Assembly (NCBI RefSeq): GCF_004136315.1
Contig: NZ_CP029562.1
Coordinates: forward strand, 1,178,001-1,242,000
Origin: Mesorhizobium sp. Pch-S
GTDB taxonomy: Bacteria; Pseudomonadota; Alphaproteobacteria; Rhizobiales; Rhizobiaceae
DNA: 64,000 nt
Direction of reading: 5' to 3'
The notes under the pieces are model-generated. The model was not told the origin of the DNA. It searched no databases and worked only from the letters and a program-made list of their open reading frames with translations. A program made the translations under genes and the position numbers. Shown here one piece after another: positions 26,900 to 37,318 of the stretch. How positions within the stretch are numbered: the stretch's first letter is position 1; every line of letters begins with the position of its first letter.

Positions 26900-27625
26900 T
26901 CAGAGCATATGCCGGTTGGCTGCCCGGGCCACGGCCTGGGCGCGGTTGACCGCGCCCAGTTTCCTGCGGGCATTGTCGATGTGGAAGCGCACCGTCGCTT
27001 CCGTGACGCCGGTGATCTCGGCAATCTCCCGGTCCTTGCGCCCATCCGCCATGTAGGTGAGGCAGTCGCGTTCGCGCGGCGTCAACTCCGGCAGGTCGTC
27101 CGGCACGCCGCCGGCGAAATCCATCAGCCGCTCGGTCAAAAGCAAGCCTGCCAGCTGCATCGTCCTCGCGGCGTCGATGCTCGGCTCGCGCTCGCCGAGC
27201 CCCAGATGCAGCGAGGCGATGACACCCCTGCTGCCATAGGATGTCGTGCACAAAGCTTCGGCGATTTCAGCCTCGCCCAGCGCATCCCAGTAGCTGCGAT
27301 AGCGCGGGTCGCCGTGGCCGGCGAAATCGGAGAAACGATAGCGTGTGCGGTTCTCGCGGATCGCCGCAAGCAAAGGGTTGCAGTCGAAACAGACGTAGTT
27401 GAAAGCGGCGCTGCCGGGCCAGCCCTGTGGCGAAATGCGCTTGATGAACCCACCGGCCGACCAATGCGCCTGCGAGGTCAGCCGCTCCACCGGCCGCCGG
27501 TAGAGCCGGGTCTGGAGATAGGTCGCACCGAGGGCGGAAGCCGCGGTGAAAAACCGGACACTGGCTTCCTCCGCCGAGGGTGCGGTCAGCGCCCCTTCGG
27601 CAAGCGTCATGATCTGCCCGAGCAT
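26900..27625 (-). CDS. LuxR-family regulator with autoinducer-binding-like domain (LuxR solo)
   Basis: About 241 residues. The N-terminal half resembles an acyl-HSL binding domain: FNYVCFDCNPLLAAIRENRT keeps the conserved Asp, but YRFSD replaces the usual PFxW segment, so ligand specificity may differ. The C-terminal LuxR HTH is LTPRERDCLTYMADGRKDRE and ATVRFHIDNARRKL. No luxI-type synthase is in the window, so it is a solo. The start at 27625 was chosen for domain length; 72 further in-frame residues upstream look non-coding. It is divergent from the large autotransporter gene across 292 bp with no other gene. Confidence 0.82.
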   Translation of the reverse strand: MLGQIMTLAEGALTAPSAEEASVRFFTAASALGATYLQTRLYRRPVERLTSQAHWSAGGFIKRISPQGWPGSAAFNYVCFDCNPLLAAIRENRTRYRFSDFAGHGDPRYRSYWDALGEAEIAEALCTTSYGSRGVIASLHLGLGEREPSIDAARTMQLAGLLLTERLMDFAGGVPDDLPELTPRERDCLTYMADGRKDREIAEITGVTEATVRFHIDNARRKLGAVNRAQAVARAANRHML

Positions 27626-27917
27626 TGCCGTCGCGCCCCGATGTCGGATCCCCCAGGCATTGTTGGCATGGCCACCGCGCGTTTTCAACGAAAGCGGCGT
27701 TTTCCACGCCGGAAAAGCGCAAAACCTATGACTTTCGAGAGTTGTGCAGTGCGGCAGATCAGCGATCTTCAGCCCATTGAATCGCATGGGGACATGAGTG
27801 GGCAAGCCCGGCCGCACCGTGCAGCCGGGTCGCCTGCTCATGACGGATCATCGACGCATGTGACCACCCTGCCGGACAGGCGGGGATCGCAGCGGGATTT
27901 GTGGGGCGGACCATCGC

Positions 27918-30900
27918 ATGACGTTGAAGACCGGTGCATTGCGGGCGCCAGGCCGAACTGCCTGGGCACACGCGGGATTGCGGAGCGTGGGGTTGGCGGC
28001 GCTCGTCCTGTCGAGCTCGTCGCTGGCACTCGGTGCTTCGCTGACCTGGAACGGTTCGGGCTCGGGCAACTGGTTCATCGGCGGCAACTGGACACCTGCG
28101 GCGGTGCCGACCAGTGCCGACACCCTCGTCATCGACAATGCCGGCCCCAACACGGCGACCGTCAATTCGGCCGGCGCGGTCGCCCGCACGCTGACGATCG
28201 GCAGCCTGGCTGGAACGAGCGGCGCGCTCGTCGTCAACGGCGCCGGCACCCTGGCGGTGGGTTCGAACTACCTCATCGTCGGCGACAACGGCAGCGGAAC
28301 GCTGACGATATCGGGCGGCGGCAAGGTCACCGGCAGCGGTGTACTCGCCAACAATCCGTTCTCCAATGGCCAGGTGACCGTCAGCGGTGTCGGCTCGCAA
28401 TGGAGCAACAGCTTCCTGTCGATCGCGGCCGACAATGGCGCGATCGGACGCTTCCGCGTCGAAGCGGGAGGCAAATTGCTGTCCAGCGGCAGCGTCATGC
28501 TCGCCGAGACCTCCGCCAACGCCGATGGACAATTGCTGGTGACGGGGGCCGGATCGGACTTCACCATGAGCAATGCCGGCGTCGTCCAGTTCCGGGTCGG
28601 CGCGGCCGGCAAGGGCGATTTCCAGTTGCTGGACGGTGCCACCGCTTCCACACGCTACACCTATCTCGGTGGCAGCGTGGGAAGCCTCGGCACCGCCACC
28701 GTCTCGGGCGGCGCCTCCTGGACTACAGGTCCGTTCACCGTCGGGCCGCTGGGCCAAGGCGAGCTGACCGTCTCCGGTGGCGGCAAGATCGCCACCACCG
28801 GCACCGGCAGCACGGCCCGCATCGTCAATGGCAAGGCAACCGTCACCGGTGCCGGTTCGCAGTGGAAGATCGACGGCAGCAACTATCTGCCGCTGGGGAT
28901 CGGTTCGACCAGCCAGACAGCGAGCCTCGATGTCCTCAACGGCGGGGCGGTGCTGATCGACGTCAACGCGCCGAACTTCCTCGCTGCCGACCTGCGGCTG
29001 GCTGACGGCGCCGGCCAGAAGGCGACCATCACCATTGACGGTGCCGGTTCGAGCTTCACCACGCCCTATCGGCTCTACAGCGGCAATGGCAGCAATTCGA
29101 CTGCCGCGATCGTCGTCTCCGGCGGCGGCAGGCTCAACACCGGCTATGCCAACATCGCCAGCGCCAGCGACGCCAGCCCTGCGACGACGGACACCGTGAC
29201 CGTGACCGGCGCCAACTCGCTATGGGCCATCAGCACCACGCTGGGTTCGGGTCCGACCGACCTGCAGGGACTCACCATCGGCGGCAACGGCAAGGGTGCG
29301 CTGACCATCACAGACGGCGGCAAGGTCCAGGTCATCGGCGGCAGCGGCGGCGTCGGTCTCGGCGGCGTCACTGGCTCAGCCGGCACGCTCAACATCGGCG
29401 CGACCGTGGGCTCTCCCGCCGCGGCACCCGGGACGCTGGAAGCCAACCAGGTGCTGTTCTCCGGCACCGCCACCGGACCGCAGGCGATCAATTTCAACCA
29501 TACCTCCGGCAGCTACGTCTTCGCGCCCAACATTGGCGGCTTCGGCGCGCTCGCCGGTCCCGCCGCAGTGAACATCCTGGCCGGCACCACCATCTTCACC
29601 AGCGAGAACGCCTATTCGGCGGTCACCAACATCAGCCCCGGCGCCGTCCTGCAGCTCGGCAATGGCGGCACGACCGGCAGCATCCGCGACGGCATCGTCA
29701 ACAATGACGGCACGCTGATCATCGACCGTTCGGCCGATATCTTTCCCCGCTATGCCGGCGTCATCTCGGGCACGGGTACTCTGATCAAGAACGGGACGGG
29801 TCTGGTCACGCTCGTCGGCGTCAACACCTACAGCGGCGGCACCACCATCAACGCCGGGGAACTGCGCATCGGCGACGGATTTGCCGGTGACGGCGCCCTC
29901 ACCGGCAACTATGCCAACCATTCCAGGCTGTCCGTCTATTTCAACGGTACGCCCAGCTATTCCGGCATCATTTCAGGCGAAGGCAGTTTTGAGAAAACCG
30001 GCAACGGCTCGCTGACGCTGAACGGCATCCAGACCTATACGGGCGGAACGAAGCTCACGTTCGGCACGCTTCTGCTCGGCGGAGCCAACCGGCTGGCGCC
30101 CACGGGTGCCCTCACCCTCAATGGCGGCATCTTCGACCTCAATGGCTACACACAGACCGTGGGCGACCTTTCCGGCTACGGCCGGCTCGTCATCGGCACC
30201 GGCGGCCTGACGGCCGGCGGGGCGGCGGACACCAGCTTCAACGGCGTCATCACCGGCAGCGGCACCTTGACCAAGACGGGCAGCGGCACGCTGACGCTGG
30301 CTCTCAGCGCCCTCTTCCCAACCACCTTCACCGGCACGACCAATGCCAATGCCGGCACGCTCAAGGTGGATGGCGCCATGGCGTCGAGCAGTTTCCAGGT
30401 CAATGCCGGCGGCACGCTGGCGGGCGGCGGTTCGGTGGGCGTCACCAGCGTTGCCAATGGCGGCACGCTGGCCGGCAAGGCGGGGCAATCGCTGACGCTC
30501 GCCTCGCTGACGCTCAATGACGGCTCCAACATCAACGCGGCTCTGGGAGCCGCCAACACCATGCCGCTGTTCGACGTCGCCGGCAATTTGACGCTGGACG
30601 GCAAGCTGACGGTGAGCGACGCCGGCGGCTTCGGCAACGGCAGCTACCGGATCGCCAATTATGGCGGCACGCTGACAAACAACGGACTGGTGATCGGCAG
30701 CGTTCCCGCCGGCTTCAATCCGGGCGACTGGTCGATCCTGGCAGGAAGCGGCACCGTCAACCTGCTGGTTGCGACCGGCGCTGGCGAGCAATACTGGGAC
30801 GGCGCCAACATGGCGCCGGGCGGCGTCGCCGACGGGCGCGGCGGCAACGGCACCTGGGATGCCTCCTCGACCAACTGGACCAACAGCGCCGGCACCATCA

Positions 30901-33329
30901 ACGCGGCGGCGGCTGGCCAGAAGGCGGTCTTTGCCGGCGTGCCGGGCACGGTGAGCATCGTCGGCGCGCAGACCTTCACCGGCCTGCGCTTCGTGTCGCA
31001 CCCGAGCGACTGGACCTATACGCTTGCGACTGGCGCGGGTGGCGGCCTGATCACCAATTCGGCCGGCACCGAGATCATCGTCGCTGCCGATCCCGGGGTT
31101 GCCGTGAACGATGCGGTGCTCAATGTCGGCATCTCCGGAACCGGCAGCATCGTCAAGCTCGGCAACGGCACGCTCACGCTCGGCGCCGCCAACAGCTACC
31201 AGGGCGGCACTCTTGTCAGGGAAGGCGAGCTGGTGGCAACGGCGAACGGTGCCTTGGGCGCCGGCGCCGTCTCCGTCTCCGGCGCGCCGGCCGCCACGCA
31301 GAAACCCGCCCTGCGTTTTGCCGGTCCGGTCAACGCCAATGGGCTGACGATATCGACGCAGAACGGCTCGGCGGTATTCGACAGCCAGTCCAGCGCCGGC
31401 ACCGCAGCCGTCACCAACCAGGGCGACGGCAGCACCGTGTTCCTGGCCGGTTCCAATGCGGGTATGGCGACCATCACCAACCAGGCTGGCGGCACCACGG
31501 CCTTCCGCGGTGACGTTGCCTCGGCCGGCGCGCGGATCGTCAACCAGGGCGGCGGCAAGGTCGACCTTTCTACCTTCGATGCGGCCGGCCTGTGCAACTG
31601 TGTTTCGCTCGGCTCCGTCTCCGGTGCCGGCGCCATCTCGCTCGGCGCGCATCAGCTAGAAACCGGCGCACTCGATCTCGACGAGACGATATCGGGCGTC
31701 ATTTCCGACGGTGGCGCTTCGGCCAAGGGCAGCTTTGCCAAGGCGGGCACGGGCACGCTGGTGCTGTCCGGCGCCAACACCTATCTCGGCACCACCACCG
31801 TCAAGGGCGGCCTGCTGAGGATCGACGGCTCGCTGGGTTCGGCCGATGTGGTGGTGGCAGGCGGCGCAACGCTCGGCGGCATCGGCATGATCGGCACGCA
31901 GGCGGGCGGCACGGTGACAATCCAGACGGGCGGCCACCACGCCCCCGGTGCCTCGATCGGCACGCAGACCATCAACGGCAACTACAGGCTTGCCGGCACG
32001 CTCGACATCGAAATCGAACCTGGCCGCGCCGACAAGGTGGTGGTGACCGGCAATGTCGACCTCGGCGGCGGCACCCTCGCCTTGCATGAACTGTCGGCGA
32101 CCGGCTGGCAGCCGAGCCAGAGCTATACGATCATCGACAACCAGGGCGTCAGCGCCGTGGCCGGCCAGTTCGCCTCGATCGCCCATCTCTACGCCTTCCT
32201 GATGCCTGCGGTGAGCTACACCGGCGGCGACGGCAACAACGTGGTGCTGACGCTCGACCGCAACCAGGTCGACTTCGCTGCGGTCGCGCGCACCCCCAAC
32301 CAGAAGGCCGCCGCCGGGGGCATCGAATCGCTGGGCGCCGGCAACGGCGTCTACAATGCCATCGCGCCGTTGACCGAGGATGGAGCCCGCCACGCCTTCG
32401 ACCAGCTTTCGGGTGAAGTGCACGCGGCAACAGCCGGCATGCTGCTCGACGAAAGCCAGTTGCTGCGCGAGGCGGTGCTGGCCCGCGCCGACTCCGTGAC
32501 GGTTGAAGGAGCCGAACGCGGGTTCTGGATCCAGGGCACCGGGCTCGCCCGCTCGCTCGACAGCGACGGCAATGCCGCCGATGCCAGTGCCAAAACAGGC
32601 GCCATGTTCTCCGGCGTCGACAGCGGCGCGGGCGAGTGGACGCTCGGTTTTCTCGGCGGCATCAGCGTCAGCTCGCTGAACGTCGGCGACCGCAATTCCT
32701 CCGCAGATGTCACCAGCGTGCATCTCGGCGCCTATGCCGGCGGCATTGTCGACAACCTCAGGCTCAAGTTCGGCGCCGGCTACAGCCATCACGACGTCGA
32801 CACATCGCGCACGCCGCAATTTGCCGGTTTCAGCGAGCGGCTCAGGTCCGGCTACGGCGCAAGTTCGCTGCAGGTTTTCGGCGAGGTGGCGCGGCCGTTC
32901 GATGTCGGCACGCTCAAGGTCGAGCCGTTCGCCGACCTTGCCTATGTGCGGCTGTCGACCGACGGTTTCACGGAGAGCGGCGGCGTGGCCGCGCTTGGTG
33001 CCGGCGGCTACGCCAACGACGCCGGCTTCACCACGCTGGGCGCGCGTCTGTCGCGGCAGTTCACCACAGACGGCACGGTGTTCGACTTCAATGCCTCGCT
33101 CGGCTGGCGCCATGCCTTCGCCAACGCGCCGGCCGCGAGCCTCTCTTTCGCCGGCGGCACTGCCTTCACGGTCTATGGTGTGCCGGTGACCCGCGATACG
33201 CTGGCGCTGCAGGCCGGCTTCGACGTCAGGCTGGGCGCCACGAGCCAGCTGGGACTCCGTTATGATGGCCAGTTCGGATCGGGCGGCATCGAGAACGCGT
33301 TCAAGGCGAGTTTCTCGACGCGTTTCTGA
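27918..33329 (+). CDS. Type Va autotransporter (AIDA-like adhesin)
   Basis: 1803 residues. A signal peptide ends near residue 40 (ALVLSSSSLALGA). The long glycine/threonine-rich beta-helix passenger (about 41-1500) contains passenger-associated repeats such as GLVTLVGVNTYSGGTTINAG, GSLTLNGIQTYTGGTKL, NGTLTLGAANSYQGGTLV and GTLVLSGANTYLGTTTV. The C-terminal autotransporter beta-barrel runs from about 1530 (AERGFWIQGTGLARS) to the terminal Phe (FSTRF). Only two Cys lie in the passenger, as CNC near residue 1226, an unusual close pair. The role is probably adhesion or biofilm; the ligand is unknown. A LuxR solo is divergent. Confidence 0.92.
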   Translation: MTLKTGALRAPGRTAWAHAGLRSVGLAALVLSSSSLALGASLTWNGSGSGNWFIGGNWTPAAVPTSADTLVIDNAGPNTATVNSAGAVARTLTIGSLAGTSGALVVNGAGTLAVGSNYLIVGDNGSGTLTISGGGKVTGSGVLANNPFSNGQVTVSGVGSQWSNSFLSIAADNGAIGRFRVEAGGKLLSSGSVMLAETSANADGQLLVTGAGSDFTMSNAGVVQFRVGAAGKGDFQLLDGATASTRYTYLGGSVGSLGTATVSGGASWTTGPFTVGPLGQGELTVSGGGKIATTGTGSTARIVNGKATVTGAGSQWKIDGSNYLPLGIGSTSQTASLDVLNGGAVLIDVNAPNFLAADLRLADGAGQKATITIDGAGSSFTTPYRLYSGNGSNSTAAIVVSGGGRLNTGYANIASASDASPATTDTVTVTGANSLWAISTTLGSGPTDLQGLTIGGNGKGALTITDGGKVQVIGGSGGVGLGGVTGSAGTLNIGATVGSPAAAPGTLEANQVLFSGTATGPQAINFNHTSGSYVFAPNIGGFGALAGPAAVNILAGTTIFTSENAYSAVTNISPGAVLQLGNGGTTGSIRDGIVNNDGTLIIDRSADIFPRYAGVISGTGTLIKNGTGLVTLVGVNTYSGGTTINAGELRIGDGFAGDGALTGNYANHSRLSVYFNGTPSYSGIISGEGSFEKTGNGSLTLNGIQTYTGGTKLTFGTLLLGGANRLAPTGALTLNGGIFDLNGYTQTVGDLSGYGRLVIGTGGLTAGGAADTSFNGVITGSGTLTKTGSGTLTLALSALFPTTFTGTTNANAGTLKVDGAMASSSFQVNAGGTLAGGGSVGVTSVANGGTLAGKAGQSLTLASLTLNDGSNINAALGAANTMPLFDVAGNLTLDGKLTVSDAGGFGNGSYRIANYGGTLTNNGLVIGSVPAGFNPGDWSILAGSGTVNLLVATGAGEQYWDGANMAPGGVADGRGGNGTWDASSTNWTNSAGTINAAAAGQKAVFAGVPGTVSIVGAQTFTGLRFVSHPSDWTYTLATGAGGGLITNSAGTEIIVAADPGVAVNDAVLNVGISGTGSIVKLGNGTLTLGAANSYQGGTLVREGELVATANGALGAGAVSVSGAPAATQKPALRFAGPVNANGLTISTQNGSAVFDSQSSAGTAAVTNQGDGSTVFLAGSNAGMATITNQAGGTTAFRGDVASAGARIVNQGGGKVDLSTFDAAGLCNCVSLGSVSGAGAISLGAHQLETGALDLDETISGVISDGGASAKGSFAKAGTGTLVLSGANTYLGTTTVKGGLLRIDGSLGSADVVVAGGATLGGIGMIGTQAGGTVTIQTGGHHAPGASIGTQTINGNYRLAGTLDIEIEPGRADKVVVTGNVDLGGGTLALHELSATGWQPSQSYTIIDNQGVSAVAGQFASIAHLYAFLMPAVSYTGGDGNNVVLTLDRNQVDFAAVARTPNQKAAAGGIESLGAGNGVYNAIAPLTEDGARHAFDQLSGEVHAATAGMLLDESQLLREAVLARADSVTVEGAERGFWIQGTGLARSLDSDGNAADASAKTGAMFSGVDSGAGEWTLGFLGGISVSSLNVGDRNSSADVTSVHLGAYAGGIVDNLRLKFGAGYSHHDVDTSRTPQFAGFSERLRSGYGASSLQVFGEVARPFDVGTLKVEPFADLAYVRLSTDGFTESGGVAALGAGGYANDAGFTTLGARLSRQFTTDGTVFDFNASLGWRHAFANAPAASLSFAGGTAFTVYGVPVTRDTLALQAGFDVRLGATSQLGLRYDGQFGSGGIENAFKASFSTRF

Positions 33330-33347
33330 TGCGAGGGAGCCGTGCGA

Positions 33348-34255
33348 TCAGCCGTACCCGAAGAACTCCCGCAGCAGGCCGGCAGTTGCTTCCGGCTTTT
33401 CCTCGGGAAAGAAATGGCCGCCATCGACGGAATGGCCACGCACGTCCCGTGCCCAACGACGCCAGATGCCGAGCGGCCCGCCAGCTTCCTCGTACCAGCT
33501 GGCGAGGCCGCCATGCGCGCTCCACAGCGCCAGCAGCGGGCAATCGACCTGGCGCCCGGCCTGGAGATCGGCGCGGTCGTGCTCGCGGTCGACGGTGGCG
33601 GCCGCGCGGTATTCCTCGCAGATCGCATGTATCTGCGCCGGATCTCGCAGTGCCGCGGCATAGGCCTCCCGCACGGCACGCGGAAAGGTTTCGGGCGCCG
33701 ATCCCCACTCGTCCAGCGCGTTGTCGACGATCGCCTCGGGAGCAGCGGCGATCAGCCGTTCCGGCAGCGGCGCCGGCTGTGCCAGCAATGAAAACGGCCA
33801 GAACGCCAGGGCGAGGCGCGCATCCGCACGGTCCCACACCTCGAAGGTGGGAATGATGTCGAGCACTGCCAGCCTGGTCACGACCTCGGCATGGTCGAGT
33901 GCCATGCGATAGGCGACCCGGCCGCCGCGGTCGTGCCCGGCAACCGCGAAGCGGTCGTGCCCCAGCGCTGCCATCGTCTCGATCAATGTCGTCGCCATGG
34001 CGCGTTTCGACATGGCCCCATGTCCCTGCTCATCGGCAGGCGGACAATCGCTGGCGCCATAGCCCGGCAGGTCGACGGCAACGCGGTGAAATGCGACGCC
34101 AGCATCGGGCCGATGTCGCGCCACATCAGGCTTGTCTGCGGAAATCCATGCAGAAGCAGCAGCGGCGGTCCCAACCCGGCCTTGTGCACGAACACGCCGC
34201 CCTGCGCCGTCTCGACCCTGCGGCTCTCGAACCCGATCATCGCCTGCTGTTCCAT
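33348..34255 (-). pseudogene. Haloacetate-dehalogenase-like alpha/beta hydrolase, frameshifted
   Basis: The N-terminal part (from MEQQAMIGFESRRVETAQGG, with LLLLHGFPQTSLMW) is in one frame and the rest (FHRVAVDLPGYGASD onward) is in another. One missing base near 34086, in ACCGCG, would restore SHFTRVAVDLPGYG. The second part has GHDRGGRVAYRM, with Asp as nucleophile, and GGHFFPEEKPEAT with the catalytic His. These fit fluoroacetate/haloacetate dehalogenases and epoxide hydrolases (about 300 residues). It is either a recent pseudogene or a sequencing error; everything else is intact. Confidence 0.75.
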
Positions 34256-34315
34256 CGAGGCAGAACGCACGACGCGCGGATTTCGTTCATCCAATCTGGC
34301 CGGCAGGAGGCTGCG

Positions 34316-34747
34316 TCACCCGATGCCGTGTTTGCGCAGCAGCTCCTGCTCGTCGCCGGCGACCCAGCCGAACACCTTCGGCTCGCCGCCCAGCATCTGC
34401 ATCAGGTAATGCACCTCGAAGTCGATCGACAGGTCCGGCTGGTCCTTGCGGGCATAGGTTGCCGTCCAGGCGACATGGGCGACGCAATGATGCTCGTCGA
34501 TGGGAGTGACGCGGATATCGGTTATCCGCATCGCCTTCGTGCCGATCTCCCGGTAGTGCGCGTAGCCGTGCGCCAGCGTGCGCTTGAGCTGCTCATCATT
34601 GCGGCCGGTCATCACCCCACGCGGCGATGCCGCGATGAATTCCGGGGCGTAGAGCGCTGTCAGCTCATGCTCGTCGATGTTACCGGCCAGCGCCCGGTTG
34701 AAGAAGCCTGCATAGCGTTCGAAAAACTTCCTGACGCTCGTTTCCAT
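34316..34747 (-). CDS. SnoaL/NTF2-like protein
   Basis: 143 residues, cytoplasmic, with an NTF2-like fold: FFERYAGFFNRALAGNIDEH, LYAPEFIAASPRGVMTG, HCVAHVAWTATYARKD and IDFEVHYLMQML. No catalytic residues can be assigned. GGGAGA lies before the ATG at 34747. It is 60 bp upstream of the frameshifted hydrolase on the same strand and may be co-transcribed with it. Function unknown. Confidence 0.72.
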   Translation of the reverse strand: METSVRKFFERYAGFFNRALAGNIDEHELTALYAPEFIAASPRGVMTGRNDEQLKRTLAHGYAHYREIGTKAMRITDIRVTPIDEHHCVAHVAWTATYARKDQPDLSIDFEVHYLMQMLGGEPKVFGWVAGDEQELLRKHGIG

Positions 34748-34867
34748 CGTCGGTCTCCCTTGGAAGCGAAAGGGCCGTGGCGCGAACTGGTTCCATTCTT
34801 CCGGCAACGCCCATGCGCCGAAAAGGTCCGTGAAACTGGCAGCCTCGCGCTTGGCTTGCCTGGGATC

Positions 34868-35218
34868 CTACTCCCCTGCTCTCGCCATCGCATAGGCATT
34901 CCGCTTCGGCGGCGGGCGGTCAAGCGACGATCCGGCGATGGCTGCAAACCAGGCACCCTCGACCATGCGGGCTGCCGCCCGCGCCGACTTCTCGACACCG
35001 TTGAGGCTGCCGATGTTGCGGCTGATCTCGGTGCCATGCGCGTTCATCGCCCAGAACCACAGGCCCTGCTGCGGGCCGGCATCACGCAGATAGATGCGGC
35101 CGACGCTGCCGTCATAACCGTCCGCGTCGGCGACATAGTCGGCCTCGCGATCGGCCTGCCGCCAGTTCAGACGCAGTGAAAAAGCTTCGCTCTCCGCGAC
35201 CCTCGCAGGTTCGGTCAT
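34868..35218 (-). CDS. Conserved hypothetical small protein, possibly LexA-controlled
   Basis: 116 residues with no signal peptide or membrane helix. Visible features are FSLRLNWRQADREADYVADA, VGRIYLRDAGPQQGLWFWAM and a basic Pro-rich tail (LDRPPPKRNAYAMARAGE). I do not recognise a family. A GTTC-N7-GTTC box, the alphaproteobacterial LexA motif, lies 66 bp upstream (35284-35298), so DNA-damage control is possible. The next gene upstream is a tRNA on the same strand. Confidence 0.65.
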   Translation of the reverse strand: MTEPARVAESEAFSLRLNWRQADREADYVADADGYDGSVGRIYLRDAGPQQGLWFWAMNAHGTEISRNIGSLNGVEKSARAAARMVEGAWFAAIAGSSLDRPPPKRNAYAMARAGE

Positions 35219-35283
35219 CGTCGTTCTCCGTCGGTTTGATGGCGGCAGACTGCCATCGCGACAGAGAGGCCGTCAAGGATTTT

Positions 35284-35298
35284 GTTCCTATTTTGTTC
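35284..35298. promoter_or_regulatory. Candidate LexA (SOS) box, GTTC-N7-GTTC
   Basis: GTTCCTATTTTGTTC has exactly the direct-repeat spacing of the rhizobial/alphaproteobacterial LexA site and the AT-rich spacer usual in good boxes. It is 66 bp upstream of the minus-strand 116-residue gene and about 190 bp from the tRNA-Thr gene. Confidence 0.5.
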
Positions 35299-35489
35299 CC
35301 ATGCGAACAGTTGCTGACTCTGGACTGGCAGAGACGAATCGCGAGAGCGCCATTGAATGATCGGCGTCGCGACCTGTCTCAATCCTCTGTGACGAACCGC
35401 GCAATCCGAAGGCTTTCCGCAGGGCCAGACACGACCGTGCAGCCTTGTTGCGCGGTGACAAGACGATCTGTTGGTTCTATTGGGGAGAA

Positions 35490-35564
<75 letters not shown>

Positions 35565-35695
35565 ATCGTGAATGCGGCGCCTTCTGCCACAATGAATCGC
35601 CAAGCGCAAGTTGCTATAATAGCATTTTCCAACTGCCTCCCAGACATGGCCGCGCCACAATGTCGGTTATGCATTGTTAAGGACTAAGCGAGACC

Positions 35696-35887
35696 ATGAC
35701 CGACAAGACCGAACCGAAATCGCCCAAGCCGGAAACCAGGGCCGACCACCGCAAGGCCAGGCTGGCCGAGGCTCTGCGTGCGAACCTGCAGAAGCGCAAG
35801 GCACAGCTCAGGTCGCGCCGCACCGGCGAGGCCGATACCAGGCCCGACGGGCTTGCCGCAGCGAAGGAACAGAAAAAAGAAGGGTAA
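35696..35887 (+). CDS. Small basic hypothetical protein
   Basis: 63 residues, Lys/Arg-rich and probably helical: RADHRKARLAEALRANLQKR then KAQLRSRR. No signal peptide or membrane segment. Its position before murA is what I recall for several rhizobial genomes, with small proteins of this kind. Function unknown; nucleic-acid contact is only a guess from charge. It lies 132 bp before murA. Confidence 0.7.
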   Translation: MTDKTEPKSPKPETRADHRKARLAEALRANLQKRKAQLRSRRTGEADTRPDGLAAAKEQKKEG

Positions 35888-36019
35888 GAGAATCAATACG
35901 CGGCCATTCTTGCGCCGACTTCTCGAAATCCTATTTCTTGAACCGGACCGACCAATGGTTTAGAGGGCGGCCCAAACACAACCGATTTAAGCCGGCTTCC
36001 GGCTGAGGGACACTCTTTC

Positions 36020-37318
36020 ATGGATCGCATCAGGATCGTCGGCGGCCGCGAGCTCGCCGGCACCATCCCAATCTCTGGCGCCAAGAACGCCGCCCTGCCC
36101 CTGATGATCGCCGCGATGATGACCGGCGACACGCTGACGCTGGAAAACGTGCCGCATCTGGCCGATGTCGAGCAGCTCATCCGCATCCTCGGCAACCACG
36201 GCGTCGACTATTCGGTCAATGGCAAGCGCGATCACCAGAACGGCAATGGCGGCGGCTATTCGCGCACCATCAACTTCACCGCGCGCGACATCGTCGACAC
36301 GACCGCTCCTTATGAGCTGGTCTCCAAGATGCGTGCCTCATTCTGGGTGATCGGCCCGCTGCTCGCCCGCATGGGCGAAGCGCGCGTGTCGCTGCCCGGC
36401 GGCTGCGCCATCGGTACCCGTCCGGTCGACCTCTTCATCGACGGGCTGCAGGCGCTCGGCGCCGACATCGACGTCGACAACGGCTATGTCGTGGCCAAGG
36501 CCAAGAACCGGCTGAAGGGCAACCGCTACGTCTTCCCGAAGGTTTCCGTCGGCGCCACCCATGTGCTGATGATGGCAGCAGCACTTGCCCGCGGCGAAAC
36601 CGTGCTGGAAAACGCTGCCCGCGAGCCGGAGGTCGTCAACCTGGCCGAATGCCTGAACGCCATGGGTGCCAGGATCCACGGCGCCGGCACCGCGACCATC
36701 ACCATCGACGGCGTCGACCAGCTTCACGGCGCCAGCGTGCGCGTGATCCCCGACCGCATCGAGACCGGCACCTATGCCATGGCGGTGGCCATGGCCGGCG
36801 GCGACGTGCTCCTGAAGGACGCCCAGCCTGACCTGCTGCAGACGGCGCTCGACGTCATCGCCCAGACCGGCGCCGAGATCACGCCGACCAATGAAGGCAT
36901 CCGCGTGAAGCGCAATGGCGCCGGCATCGCGCCGGTCGACGTCACCACCGAGCCTTTCCCCGGCTTCCCGACCGACCTGCAGGCGCAGTTCATGGGCCTG
37001 ATGACCAAGGCCAAGGGCAAGTCGCGCATCACCGAGACGATCTTCGAGAACCGCTTCATGCATGTGCAGGAGCTGGCCCGCCTCGGCGCCCACATCACGC
37101 TTTCGGGCCAGACGGCGATCGTCGAGGGTGTCTCCAAGCTCAAGGGCGCACCCGTGATGGCGACCGACCTGCGCGCCTCGGTCTCGCTGGTCATCGCCGG
37201 CCTTGCCGCCGAAGGCGAGACCACCGTCAACCGCATCTACCATCTCGACCGCGGCTTCGAGCGGCTGGAAGACAAGCTTTCCGGCTGCGGCGCGGTGATC
37301 GAGCGGATCAGCGGCTAA
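36020..37318 (+). CDS. murA: UDP-N-acetylglucosamine 1-carboxyvinyltransferase
   Basis: 432 residues. It transfers enolpyruvate from PEP to UDP-GlcNAc, the first committed step of peptidoglycan synthesis, in the cytoplasm. Visible motifs: GAKNA with K22, the active-site loop [13 protein letters not shown] with C129 (the fosfomycin target), [15 protein letters not shown], and the C-terminal [18 protein letters not shown] with Asp/Arg. Full family length, standard start [20 protein letters not shown]. It heads the murA/DUF2948/hisD series on the plus strand. Confidence 0.97.
   Translation: MDRIRIVGGRELAGTIPISGAKNAALPLMIAAMMTGDTLTLENVPHLADVEQLIRILGNHGVDYSVNGKRDHQNGNGGGYSRTINFTARDIVDTTAPYELVSKMRASFWVIGPLLARMGEARVSLPGGCAIGTRPVDLFIDGLQALGADIDVDNGYVVAKAKNRLKGNRYVFPKVSVGATHVLMMAAALARGETVLENAAREPEVVNLAECLNAMGARIHGAGTATITIDGVDQLHGASVRVIPDRIETGTYAMAVAMAGGDVLLKDAQPDLLQTALDVIAQTGAEITPTNEGIRVKRNGAGIAPVDVTTEPFPGFPTDLQAQFMGLMTKAKGKSRITETIFENRFMHVQELARLGAHITLSGQTAIVEGVSKLKGAPVMATDLRASVSLVIAGLAAEGETTVNRIYHLDRGFERLEDKLSGCGAVIERISG

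Noticed and set aside
26900..33329. Complete quorum-sensing locus
   Set aside because: Only a LuxR-type regulator is present; no luxI-type synthase gene lies in the window.
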